A stretch of DNA of 64,000 bases, taken from the NCBI GenBank assembly GCA_032622095.1, contig CP136067.1, positions 45,303,549 to 45,367,548 on the forward strand, in the 5' to 3' direction. The DNA comes from Siphonodentalium dalli. Lineage: Eukaryota; Mollusca; Scaphopoda; Gadilida; Siphonodentaliidae. The notes under the pieces were generated by a model, which saw only the letters and a list, made by a program, of their open reading frames with translations, had not been told where the DNA came from and searched no databases. Positions 21,482 through 32,394 of the stretch are shown in pieces; within the stretch, counting starts at the first letter, position 1, and each line of letters starts with the position of its first letter. The position numbers and the translations under genes were made by a program.

Positions 21482-22272
21482 TTAACCATTTCTATACTAA
21501 ATTGATTCTCCCAGTCAGTTAAAGGTGTACATCGGAATGGTCTAATGTACAGGTAATATTAACAGACGACAGATAAATAAAAGTACAGATGGAGTCCTAT
21601 TTATTGAGAGAATGTTTAGATAATAAGTTTAACAAACTATATATATGTAATGCCTTAATTAATCTACTGCTTAACCACAGCAGAATTATGGGTAACTTTT
21701 CAGGATTTAGTCGGAAATATGGCCTGTTGCCATTCATCGGAAAGCTCCCGGGGAGAGCTTTCCGATGAATGGCAACAAGCCATATTTCTGACTAAATCCT
21801 GAAAAGTTACCCATAATTCTGCTGTGGTTAAGCAGTCGATTAATTAGGGCATTACTGTATATTGGCGTTTCTTGAACTTATTATCTGAACATTTCCTATG
21901 GGATAACTACTGCTGAAGGGGTCACTTTCACACAAAACAAGTGCTGAAGGGTACACAGGGTTTGAAAATGTGCTGAAGGGTACGCAGGGTTTGTGATCGG
22001 CACGACCACCGTTACTTAAATTGTGTTTATGAATGTCTGGCGCCCATTATAGCAGTTTGTTTTCAGAACATTTTAATATTCATTGGAACGTAAACAATTA
22101 TTCTCTAACAGAAATCATGGCAGATACGAAAACTGAACTGAACATTTCATAACCTGTGTACCCTTCAACACATTTTGAAAAACCTGTGTACCATTCAGAA
22201 CTTTTTTTTGTGAGAGTGACCCCTTCAGCATAACTACTCGTCTATTATGATTTAGTATATAGGACGGGTTAA
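21482..22272 (+). mobile_element. TTAA-type MITE X2 with nested P and Y, unit 2
   Basis: Same nested structure as in unit 1: palindrome P at 21647-21855 and element Y at 21911-22230, the latter between two TAACTAC copies. The insertions therefore predate the segmental duplication. Confidence 0.8.
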
Positions 22273-22745
22273 ACACCACCACATCCCGTCACCACGCCCC
22301 TTGTTGAATCATCCAGGCTAAGTTATTGTTAAACACCACCACATCCCGTCGCCACGCCCCTTGTTGAATTGTCCAGGCTAATTTATTGTTAAACACCACC
22401 ATATCCCGTCGCCACGCCCCTTGCTGAATCGTCCAGGCTAATTTATTGTTAAACACCACCACATCCCGTCGCCACGCCCCTTGTTGAATCGTCCAGGCTA
22501 ATTTATTGTTAAACACCACCATATCCCGTCGCCACGCCCCTTGTTGAATCGTCCAGGCTAATTTATTGTTAAACACCACCACATCCCGTCGCCACGCTCC
22601 TTGTTGAATTGTCCAGGCTAATTTATTGTTAAACACCACCACATCCCGTCGCCACGCCCCTTGTTGAATCGTCCAGGCTAATTTATTGTCAAACACCACC
22701 ACGTCCCGTCGCCACGCCCCTTGTTGAATTGTCCAGGCTAATTTA
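22273..22745. repeat. 60-bp satellite array, unit 2, about 8 monomers
   Basis: Contracted version of the unit 1 array, with the same first and last monomers and the same X2 and X3 borders, so the copy-number change is internal. Confidence 0.95.
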
Positions 22746-23005
22746 TTAACCGCTTCTATACTAAATGGATCCTTCCATTCAGTTATAAAAGTATACATTT
22801 GAGCTGTCTATTATTCATTTGGATGGGTGTTCATATAATAAAAGCAGACAACAGAAAGAAAAATAAATATTACACACGAGCAGACTGATTCGTATTCATT
22901 GGGGTAAATGTTCAGATAATAAGTTCAACAAGTTTGTTGAACTTATTATCTGAACATTTCCTCAGGGAATTACTCGACAATGAGTATTTATTATAGAAAT
23001 CTCAC
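22746..23005 (+). mobile_element. TTAA-type MITE X3, unit 2
   Basis: Same as unit 1 X3; hairpin at 22905-22958. Confidence 0.65.
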
Positions 23006-23043
23006 ATAGCTTGAATCAAATTACTTGGTACAGTATTATATAA

Positions 23044-23834
23044 ACGATCGCGGAAACACACACACACATACATACACACACACCCACACGCACAGACCAC
23101 AAACTTTCCTCAAATATATAATAGATTCTTTATGGAGGTCAAGTTTAATTGATATCGTACTCCCATGTTTCTGTTCGTCACATACAGACTCGAGTATGTA
23201 GGAGCCTCGATACCGGTATATTTCTAAAGGATAGTTATAAAAGGCCTCTGAATATTGACATGAGCGCGTACATCACAACACATATCTAGCAAAATGGCCC
23301 TTTAAGTGAGATGTCTTTCAACAGAGGTCAAGGTTGTTTTATGGTCAAGGTCAAGGTCATATAAGCCCCCCACATCAACTTGACAACAAATTTGGTTGAG
23401 GCTTAATTCCAACTTCTCCAACGAAGGCGACGCATGTTATGATGGACATATAATTTGACTTCCTCACCGCCACCACTGCTCACAAATGATTTCAAATAAT
23501 AAGCCGCGTTCCGATGTTGAGTGTGAATACCTGGCAGCCAGCCAATACTATTCGCGCGACATACAACCGTGAAAAAATCCCCCTTGTTAGGGTAGATTGG
23601 TTCAATCATTTATCTCGAAGGAATTGATAAGCGGCTGATATGTCTGTGAGGCCAAATCGTTGCGAGACGGGAACTTATTGAATATGTTGTCCGCCTATTA
23701 GGGGGATTTTTCGCTAAGCAATTTGTCCGGAGGAAAATTACACGCAGCTAAGGCGGGATCGTTATTACAAAACACCATAAGTAAACATCGGCGCAACACA
23801 CGATGTCGTGCTATACATTGTTGGAAAGGGTACA
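23044..23834 (-). mobile_element. Element Z, truncated, unit 2
   Basis: Same distal truncation as in unit 1, joined to the next unit at a TACATTCTTCTTAGC junction. Confidence 0.65.
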
Positions 23835-24106
23835 TTCTTCTTAGCAATATTTTGCTGAAAACATGGTATTTAATAATATAATTTACCGTATTTTTGAAAT
23901 GGTTAAAATTTCAATTTTACTTTACATTCGACTCCTGCTTAAAAAATTCACTGTGTGTTTCCCATAATGTCATTTGTCAAAACGATATCCCATATTTAAA
24001 ATAAAATTACTTTACGATCATAAATCAAAATAAAGTAGAATGATTTTCGCATATATGGTAATCCCGTATGATCCCGTATGGTTTCTATAGCAACTTGCGT
24101 GCACAC

Positions 24107-24234
24107 TTGTTTGAAATTTGTGTCAACAACCCGAAAAGATAAATATCTCCACCTCTACTTATAATTCAATAATATTATAAGTAGAGGTTGAGATATTAAT
24201 ATTATTCAGGGTTTTTGACACAAATTTCCAACAA
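24107..24234. repeat. Hairpin N, unit 3
   Basis: Copy of the unit 1 imperfect palindrome. Confidence 0.75.
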
Positions 24235-24411
24235 CTGTGCTTGTGTGGGGCACCGATAATGATGTAACATAAAATAACTCAGAGTTCACTACACAGTTAA
24301 CAACGACGCACAACTAATAGAACAAGAAGAAAAGAAACCCACACACACATAAGACACATGCATTTATTTATAAGAATCATCTGGTTTTACACATATATCA
24401 ATCAGGCATGT

Positions 24412-24636
24412 TTAAAGGTACTCAATCCGATCAGAGGGTCCTATATTACTATTTCTTTGGCTTTGGGGGTAAAAAATATTTGATTCGAGTCGAGGAACCC
24501 ACCCATTAAAGCTCAGAGTGATTAGATATCGATTTTTGAAATCTATTAATTTTCGGATATGTAGCCCACAAGTTGGCAGAACACGTGATCAAAACGGACA
24601 AATTGCTGTTGTAAGATGGATAACTCTAAAATCAAG
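24412..24636 (+). mobile_element. MITE W left half, unit 3
   Basis: Truncated W with the TTAA-AGGTACTCAATCCGAT end. Confidence 0.7.
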
Positions 24637-24713
24637 TGGGTATTATTGTTAATAGTAAGCACTTGATCTTTCATGACGGGAACTGCGCTGGTACAGTGTT
24701 AAAGATCCTGTGC

Positions 24714-24991
24714 CAGTGCATTCTCTTATATATGCGAGTTTACCATATGGAGCCTCGCACATACACACTAAATTCAAAGTTGCTAAATTAACCCGAAAAG
24801 CAGTAAACTTTTACTACTTTGTCTAGTTCTAATTCATCCCTCTACCTTGGGACGTTATTTTTACTACCTAGTGGGTAGTTAAAAATTCAAATACCTTGAG
24901 TAGTCAAATTAACTACCTTGGGGGGATATTTTAACCACCGAACAGGAGGCTAATTTTTAACTATTTTGTGTATATATAAGAGAATGCACTG
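24714..24991 (+). mobile_element. Foldback element V, unit 3
   Basis: Uninterrupted V with CAGTGCATTCTCTTATATA inverted ends. Confidence 0.65.
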
Positions 24992-25053
24992 ACTTGCAAG
25001 GTCAACATCGAGGTTGGGAGTTAAAGTTATATGTTTATAATACGTTTATTATA

Positions 25054-25275
25054 TTGACCTATTCAATACTAAATATATAACAGTATATATTGAAATGGTC
25101 TATTATTAATTTGGCGGGGTGTTACGGTAATAAAGCAGACGGCAGACATATGGAAAGATAATACAAGAGCAGAATTATTCATTTTCATCGGCGGGAAACG
25201 TTCAGAAAATAAGTTAAAACAACGCCAAGGTATCTAGCTACTCGTCCAATGAGTGTTTAGTATAGAAAGGGTTAA
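25054..25275 (+). mobile_element. TTAA-type MITE X1, unit 3
   Basis: Copy of X1; the former CTAACTACTCG word reads CTAGCTACTCG here. Confidence 0.65.
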
Positions 25276-26199
25276 ACAAATCAGAATGCTTCTGCCGATA
25301 ATGTTAAATGTAAAATGTCAATTTGTAAAAATGCGTTCACGGTGGGCACAGCTGATATATCGTACAAAGTGTTTTAAACTAGGCGAGTCAGTGTTGTCAA
25401 CAAACGCCGCGGTTGTGCATTTGTCACGAACAATAACTCTAAAATGTAGACAACGTTGAATATGCTCAGATACGGATCGCTGCGTATTTACGCATTCATT
25501 AATTTGCAATAGCTGGAATCGATATGATCAAGTCACTCTACATTATTTTTCATAGTAACCAAATAGAAATGAAAGCATTACTTGTAAAATAATAACAAAT
25601 ACATTTTCTGGCAAATATTGTAATTAGTAAGATTTTGTTACCTTGAAAAGTACGGATGTGCATATTTGTTTATGTTATATTTTTAATACGGTGGCATGCT
25701 GGTATTGATCATTTGATCGGCGAAATTTCAATACCTTCCTATTCACCCACTATTCAGTCGAAATGGCAAAACAAAATTTAATTTGGCTAAACTTTTGGCC
25801 AAAATTTGTTTTACCCCAAAATCGAAAACTTTATTCAAAAACGCAAAATTGGTTTTGTAACGGGAGCGACATGAGAATCAAATTTATAGTGTGATCATCT
25901 GCTAATTGATTATGTGATACAGCTTAACGGGTAACAGAAGGCACTCATGGCGGTGCACTGACTATCAAACATTGTAATAAGACAGTAAAGAGGATTAGCA
26001 CTAATGAATCCGTTGTCTGTCATAATGGTGGATGGTGGGTAGTGGTATATTGTCAAGTAACAATGGTTGGATTAAAGAAGTCTAGACACGGTATTTGAAG
26101 GTATTAGCATACTTATATAGAATGTTAGATGCTAAATAAAACCAAAATATCCATTAAATGTGAGACCAGAAATGAGGATTTAATTTGGGTAAAGTTTTT

Positions 26200-26603
26200 T
26201 TAAATTGAATTTTTTTTTTTTTTAGAATTGGCTAAACAAATTGCCAATATATTTTTCGGCCCAGCGTGAATACTGTCAGCCAATATTCGCTGAGACTGTC
26301 TGAAGTTCGTACATGTGTGCTGCTGCATTTTGCCACAATAGGCATACATATTTAAAACAGTGGGTGCATATTCAGTGTAGTATAAGTTATTATTCCAGAT
26401 TTCCAAACTATTCCTCAATTGTGTATAGATGTCTTGTTCTCTTTTCTCAACCTTCCCGCACTTTTTGTGGCAGGTGTCACAGCAAGTGTTTACGAGAGCG
26501 CTGTTCGGGCTGCAGTATTCCAAACAGTCTGCTGCGATATCCAGTTGGCTCATACGCCTCAAACAAATTGAATCTTTCAGTGAACCGTTACCAAATGGAC
26601 ACC
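26200..26603 (-). CDS. Cysteine-rich peptide gene, unit 3, terminal exon B
   Basis: The 3' splice site (ATATACCTTTTCAG) ends at 26604. Entry is in phase 1, followed by CPFGNGSLKDSIC, the C-x12-C-x3-C-x9-CC-x2-C-x3-C pattern, and CGKVEKR. The frame is open for 133 residues; the last 20 or so come from an oligo-T stretch (lysine-rich) and are probably not meaningful. Compared with unit 1 the core has two substitutions (Thr to Ile before the third cysteine and Ile to Ser in the tail), none at a cysteine. The partner is the intact exon A at 28689-28808, so this is one of three complete two-exon copies. Confidence 0.75.
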
Positions 26604-26630
26604 CTGAAAAGGTATATTAATTAAGCCTTG

Positions 26631-27856
26631 TATATATAGACTAGAAGGTGACCCGACTTCGTCCGGGATTTGACCTTGAATTGTCCATTTTCAAGGTCAA
26701 GGTCAAGTGGGGTCACGATTTGACCAGTCCAAATCACTGCCCGGACAAAAGTACCCGACAAACGTGCCAGTCGAAATCCATCCGGTTTTACCCGATTTGA
26801 CCTTGAATTTATTATTTTGAAGGTCAAGGTCAGGTCGGGGTCACGATTTGACCCGTCCAAAACACTCAATTGCAAAAGTACCCCCATGTATCAAATTTCG
26901 TCGAAATCCCATCAAAATTGGCGATTTGACCTTGAATTGACCCGATTTCAAGGTCAAGGTCATGTCGTACGGATAAATGAATATGCTTATGAGACTCCCC
27001 ATACGAATGTATCCCCGCATACCAAGTTTCATTGAAATCCCGTAATATTTGGGCGTTTGACCTTGAAATTACCCGATTTCAATGTCAAGGTCACGTCGCA
27101 CGGACAAATTAATAGGCCTATGCCCGTTCCCGGCCGAAAATACCCCCACATACCAAGTTTCATCGAAATCGAGTTCATCGCGAACACACAGACACACAGA
27201 CACACATACAGATCTTCCAAAATATATAATAGACTAGAAGGTGACCCGACTTCGTCCGGGCTTTGACCTTGAATTGTCCATTTTGAAGGTCAAGGTCAAG
27301 TGGGGTCACGATTTGACCAGTCCAAAAACACTGCCCGGACAAAAGTACCTGACAAACGTGCCCGTTGAAATCCATCCGGTTTTACCAGATTTGACCTTGA
27401 ATTGATCATTTTGAAGGTCAAGGTCTGTCGGGGTCACGATTGGACCCGTCCAAAACAATCAGTGGACAAAACTAACCCCACGTATCAAATTTCGTCAAAA
27501 TCCCATCAAAATTGGCGATTTGACCTTGAAGTTACCCGATTTCAAGGTCAAGGTCACGTCGCACGGGCAAATGAATATGCTTATGAGACTCGCAATAAGA
27601 AAGTACCCCCACATACCAAGTTTCATCGAAATCCCGTGATATTCGGGCGTTTGACCTTGAAATGACCCGATTTCAAGGTCAAGGTCACATCGCACGGACA
27701 AATTAATAGGCCCATGCCACCCGCCGGCCGAAAATACCCCCACATACCAAGTTTCATCGAAATCGGCTCGGCCGTTTTCGAGTTCATCGCGAACACACAG
27801 ACACACACACAGACACACAGACACACAAACAGATCTTCCAAAATATATAATAGATT
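26631..27856 (-). repeat. T-family repeat pair, unit 3, in the gene intron
   Basis: Two joined T monomers between exons B and A, with the boundary near 27225. The first lacks the GGCTCGGTCGTTTT segment of the other monomers. Confidence 0.85.
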
Positions 27857-28688
27857 AAGTTAAAGGCCCACTTAATTTTCGAGTCGCCGATTTTTTTAAT
27901 AGTGACTTGATATACGGTTGTAATAACAATATATGCCGTAAAATATAATTAAAATACTATAATTCATCACAGAAGATGCTCATAGAGAAATAGAAAACAG
28001 CTGAGTTATTCCCCGTCCATCGAAAATAATACACTTTTTACTACAAACGATATTGAGATTCGAAAGTCAAACTTCGCCAATTTCATATGTTTTTGTTTTA
28101 AAATAGTGGCATGACTTCGCTGTGACTTAGTAAGTTTCTGAAATCCCAGGGAATATTTGACCCATAGCTGGACCTCAAATATTTCTAACCGTTAAAGATG
28201 GTCTCTTTTCCCAGAAAGTTTTTTTTATAGAGTCCGGGGTATAAAATAATCGATATAAATCGAGGACATCTGTCAATCTGTCAATCAGTTTCTATCAATT
28301 ACTATATAAATTTTATTTATAATTTATTATCACATCCAAGGGACAATTTATGGGCTATTTTTTAGAACAGAATTCCGTGCAAAAACATTCAGAGAATACC
28401 AAAAAGCGTACCAAGAAGGACAACTATATCTTGTTAGCAACCTCGATTACGGCAATTTGTTTTTCAGCAACAGAAATTTATAACGATCGAAATAAAACCA
28501 CTTTATTGTGCCTTTATAGACAAATAATATACCAATATCAGTGTATCTTTATTTTAATCACAAAGCAGCTATTCGTAGTCTTGAAATCACGATTTATAAT
28601 GTTGTAAATGTGGACCGGAAGATCGATAGACCATCTTTAATTGTAATCGTGAATTTGCGCAACCTTTCTATTACTAAAGCAGTGTTAC

Positions 28689-28808
28689 CTTTGCCGTGCT
28701 TCTTCATCCCTTCCTTTGCAGCTTTTGCGCAGTATTTTGGACAGGCGGCCCTTACTTTCGGTGCATGACAATAGCGTGGCTTCATTCTCTTAGCGCAAAA
28801 CTTCATGT
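28689..28808 (-). CDS. Cysteine-rich peptide gene, unit 3, exon A (intact)
   Basis: On the minus strand, the pyrimidine-rich 3' splice site TATTCTTCCGTTTTGCAG (ending at 28809) opens a 120-nt exon that closes CAAAG|GTAACA at 28689. Both introns are in phase 1, giving exactly 40 codons. Within it the pattern is CAKRMKPRYC, eight residues, then CPKYCAK, that is C-x8-C-x8-C-x3-C. A lysine-rich stretch (AAKEGMKKHGKG) follows. Exon A' at 58608-58733 has the same cysteine spacing and phases. Symmetric phase 1 exons are typical of extracellular modules; the half-module resembles the C-terminal part of an ShKT fold, which is a guess. The upstream signal-peptide exon was not found. The frame is open a further 12 codons upstream, but the strong acceptor argues for splicing. 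Confidence 0.75.
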
Positions 28809-28910
28809 CTGCAAAACGGAAGAATAATCTGGGTGTTGAATACAACTTTTGGAAATTTCCAAACTAACATCGCCTATACAGTGTTTATGGGTGGAAAATT
28901 CCAACTGGTT

Positions 28911-29420
28911 CACCCCTGGTCAAGTGGTCCTGCTGATCTGCCATGATGTTGGGTGTCATGTTGAATTGCTACATACATCATGCTGGTAGGGCAAACTGAT
29001 GCCGTTACGAAAAGTACCGTTATTTTTTCTAAAGTCATGATTTTCTCGATGTTTGGCTAATACGAGAGTTTTGAGGAAAAGCCAGTGTCTTTCATTAATA
29101 TATATATATATATATCTTTGAAAAAATTAATAATAGCTGTGTTTGCAAAACGACATGAATAACCATCTTGATTATAGTCGTGCAACAACTACTACCACCA
29201 GTATTACAATATTACGCAATATATATGTTTTTGAATGTATACACGTAATACACACACAATGGATTTTCCTGGATATTTTCAGATTTTCCGAACACATGAC
29301 AACTTAAAAAACTAACGGTACTTTTTCTTAACAGCACCAGATTTCCCCAACAGAATCGTAGCAATTCGGCAGGACTCACCAGCATCGTATCACATTAGCA
29401 GGACCACTTAACCAGGGGTG
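28911..29420. mobile_element. Inverted-repeat element U, unit 3
   Basis: Copy of U, eight bases shorter than in units 1-2 (a GCTGGTGT segment is lost near 29138). Confidence 0.65.
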
Positions 29421-29600
29421 TGATTGCTATATTTCGGTCCAAAAATTATGACCGAAAGAAGGAAGCTATTCGAATTCGAAAAAAAACCAATTTCACACCA
29501 ATACGTGTCCTAGTTAGGATATTCAACTTACTTTTCGTCGGAATAATCCAACTAACAATGTATTAGGGATGGAATTCCCAATGTCGGTTCATGCTGGGGG

Positions 29601-30392
29601 TTAACCATTTCTATACTAAATTGATTCTCCCAGTCAGTTAAAGGTGTACATCGGAATGGTCTAATGTACAGGTAATATTAACAGACGACAGATAAATAAA
29701 AGTACAGATGGAGTCCTATTTATTGAGAGAATGTTTAGATAATAAGTTTAACAAACTATATATATGTAATGCCTTAATTAATCTACTGCTTAACCACAGC
29801 AGAATTATGGGTAACTTTTCAGGATTTAGTCGGAAATATGGCCTGTTGCCATTCATCGGAAAGCTCCCGGTGAGAGCTTTCCGATGAATGGCAACAAGCC
29901 ATATTTCTGACTAAATCCTGAAAAGTTACCCATAATTCTGCTGTGGTTAAGCAGTCGATTAATTAGGGCATTACTGTATATTGTCGTTTCTTGAACTTAT
30001 TATCTGAACATTTCCTATGGGATAACTACTGCTGAAGGGGTCACTTTCACACAAAAAAAAGTGCTGAAGGGTACACAGGGTTTGAAAATGTGCTGAAGGG
30101 TACGCAGGGTTTGTGATCGGCACGATCACCGTTACTTAAATTGTGTTTATGAATGTCTGGCGCCCATTATAGCAGTTTGTTTTCAGTACATTTTAATATT
30201 CATTGGAACGTAAACAATTATTCTCTAACAGAAATCATGGCAGATACGAAAACTGAACTGAACATTTCATAACCTGTGTACCCTTCAACACATTTTGAAA
30301 AACCTGTGTACCATTCGGAACTTTTTTTTGTGAGAGTGACCCCTTCAGCATAACTACTCGTCTATTATGATTTAGTATATAGGACGGGTTAA
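29601..30392 (+). mobile_element. TTAA-type MITE X2 with nested P and Y, unit 3
   Basis: Palindrome P at 29766-29974 and element Y at 30030-30350 with flanking TAACTAC, as in the other units. Confidence 0.8.
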
Positions 30393-30565
30393 ACACCACC
30401 ACATCCCGTCACCACGCCCCTTGTTGAATCATCCAGGCTAATTTATTGTTAAACACCACCACATCCCGTCGCCACGCTCCTTGTTGAATTGTCCAGGCTA
30501 ATTTATTGTTAAACACCACCACGTCCCGTCGCCACGCCCCTTGTTGAATTGTCCAGGCTAATTTA
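30393..30565. repeat. 60-bp satellite array, unit 3, about 3 monomers
   Basis: The minimum form: first, one middle and last monomers between the X2 and X3 TTAA sites. Confidence 0.95.
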
Positions 30566-30824
30566 TTAACCGCTTCTATACTAAATGGATCCTTCCATTC
30601 AGTTATAAAAGTATACATTTGAGCTGTCTATTATTCATTTGGATGGGTGTTCATATAATAAAAGCAGACAACAGAAAGAAAAATAAATATTACACACGAG
30701 CAGACTGATTCGTATTCATTGGGGTAAATGTTCAGATAATAAGTTCAACAAGTTTGTTGAACTTATTATCTGAACATTTCCTCAGGGAATTACTCGACAA
30801 TGAGTATTTATTATAGAAATCTCA
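30566..30824 (+). mobile_element. TTAA-type MITE X3, unit 3
   Basis: As in unit 1; hairpin at 30726-30779. Confidence 0.65.
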
Positions 30825-30864
30825 CATAGCTTGAATAAAATTACTTGGTACAGTATTATATAAA

Positions 30865-32198
30865 CGATCGCGGAAACACACACACACATACATACACACA
30901 CACCCACACGCACAGACCACAAACTTTCCTCAAATATATAATAGATTCTTTATGGAGGTCAAGTTTAAATTGATATCGTACTCCCATGTTTCTGTTCGTC
31001 ACATACAGACTCGAGTATGTAGGAGCCTCGATACCGGTATATTTCTAAAGGATAGTTATAAAAGGCCTCTGAATATTGACATGAGCGCGTACATCACAAC
31101 ACATATCTAGCAAAATGGCCCTTTAAGTGAGATGTCTTTCAACAGAGGTCAAGGTCGTTTTATGGTCAAGGTCAAGGTCATATAAGCCCCCCACATCAAC
31201 TTGACAACAAATTTGGTTGAGGCTTAATTCCAACTTCTCCAACGAAGGCGACGCATGTTATGATGGACATATAATTTGACTTCCTCGCTGCCACCACTGC
31301 TCACAAATGATTTCAAATAATAAGCCGCGTTCCGATGTTGAGTGTGAATACCTGGCAGCCAGCCAATACTATTCGCGCGACATACAACCGTGAAAAAATC
31401 CCCCTTGTTAGGGTAGAGTGGTTCAATCATTTATCTCGAAGGAATTGATAAGCGGCTGATATGTCTGTGAGGCCAAATCGTTGCGAGACGGGAACTTATT
31501 GAATATGTTGTCCGCCTATTAGGGGGATTTTTCGCTAAGCAATTTGTCCGGAGGAAAATTACACGCAGCTAAGGCGGGATCGTTATTACAAAACACCATA
31601 AGTAAACATCGGCGCAACACACGATGTCGTGCTATACATTGTTGGAAAGGGTACATCCTTGGCTATTCAACTGTGGTAATTTGATTCTGAAGCAGGCACG
31701 TTTGCTTGTGCTATTTTCGCATATATCTTTTGCGAACACGGTTATAAATGCAACCGAGTCTAGTATACTGATGTGAAATCAGTGTTTCCTGCGGAGACCA
31801 ATTTTTTCTGGATTCTAGCCCACAACACCAAATGACGCAAATGACGTCATGGACCATGTCATGACGTCTTCGCTGATTTTATTCAGCTAACCAACGAAAT
31901 TGGTCAAACGAAACTAATCTATAGGCCAAAATCACGTAGGAATTGTTCAAAAAAACTAAAGTTGTTAATTTTATAACCATCCCGTTGGTCCACTTCCGAT
32001 TCTGTGTCACCGTTTCTTTTTGGGATATTATTGTTCCCATGATTCTGTGCGAAAGCGAAGCGGAAGTCACGTGATTTTTAACCCATTTTTCTTGTCCGGA
32101 TTTTCATCGCGTCGAAATGCTGTTTCATGGTATTGTAAAAATTAATGACGTCATTCACGCCTAAACTTGAAAAGCCACAACGCGCCTGCGGCGCGTTG
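30865..32198 (-). mobile_element. Element Z, full-length form, unit 3
   Basis: It extends 0.5 kb beyond the truncated copies and ends at a GC-rich hairpin, GCGCCTGCGGCGC flanked by CAAC/GTTG (32178-32198). Near-full homology to 59428-60703 on the other strand defines the element. Palindromic TGACGTCA motifs lie near 31840-31880 and 32143-32150. Fragments occur at 49515-49634 and 51956-52255. Two open frames (31224-31430, 31879-32070) have no recognisable domain. Confidence 0.7.
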
Positions 32199-32394
32199 CT
32201 ATTATCCCAGTCTTTGTAAACATTGTGAACTTGTTATCTGAACATTTCCTCAGGGAATTACTCGACAATGAGTATTTATTATAGAAATCTCACATAGCTT
32301 GAATCAAATTACTTGGTACAGTATTATATAAACTTATAATATATAGGCATGTAGTTGGAGATGGGGTGTCAACACCTACGTTGAAAATCGCCAA
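32199..32394 (+). repeat. Duplicate of the left-flank sequence, missing most of MITE X0
   Basis: The first 25 bases equal 377-401; the sequence then jumps to the right half of the X0 hairpin and continues as 714-860. Relative to the start of unit 1, about 300 bp including the left half of X0 is missing. The same junction is in unit 4 (40749). Confidence 0.7.

Larger units (their letters stand above)
15606..23834 (+). repeat. Segmental duplication unit 2 (8.2 kb)
   Basis: Direct copy of unit 1 without the LINE, without the S block and with only eight satellite monomers. It shares with unit 1 the stop codon in exon A and the truncated Z element, so units 1 and 2 form one lineage and units 3-5 another. 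Confidence 0.9.
23835..32394 (+). repeat. Segmental duplication unit 3 (8.56 kb)
   Basis: Ten bases longer than unit 4 because of a 10-bp direct repeat (ATCCCGTATG twice, 24061-24080). From there to its end I noticed only isolated differences from unit 4 (for example C at 29510 against A at 38060). It has the full Z element and an intact exon A. Confidence 0.9.
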
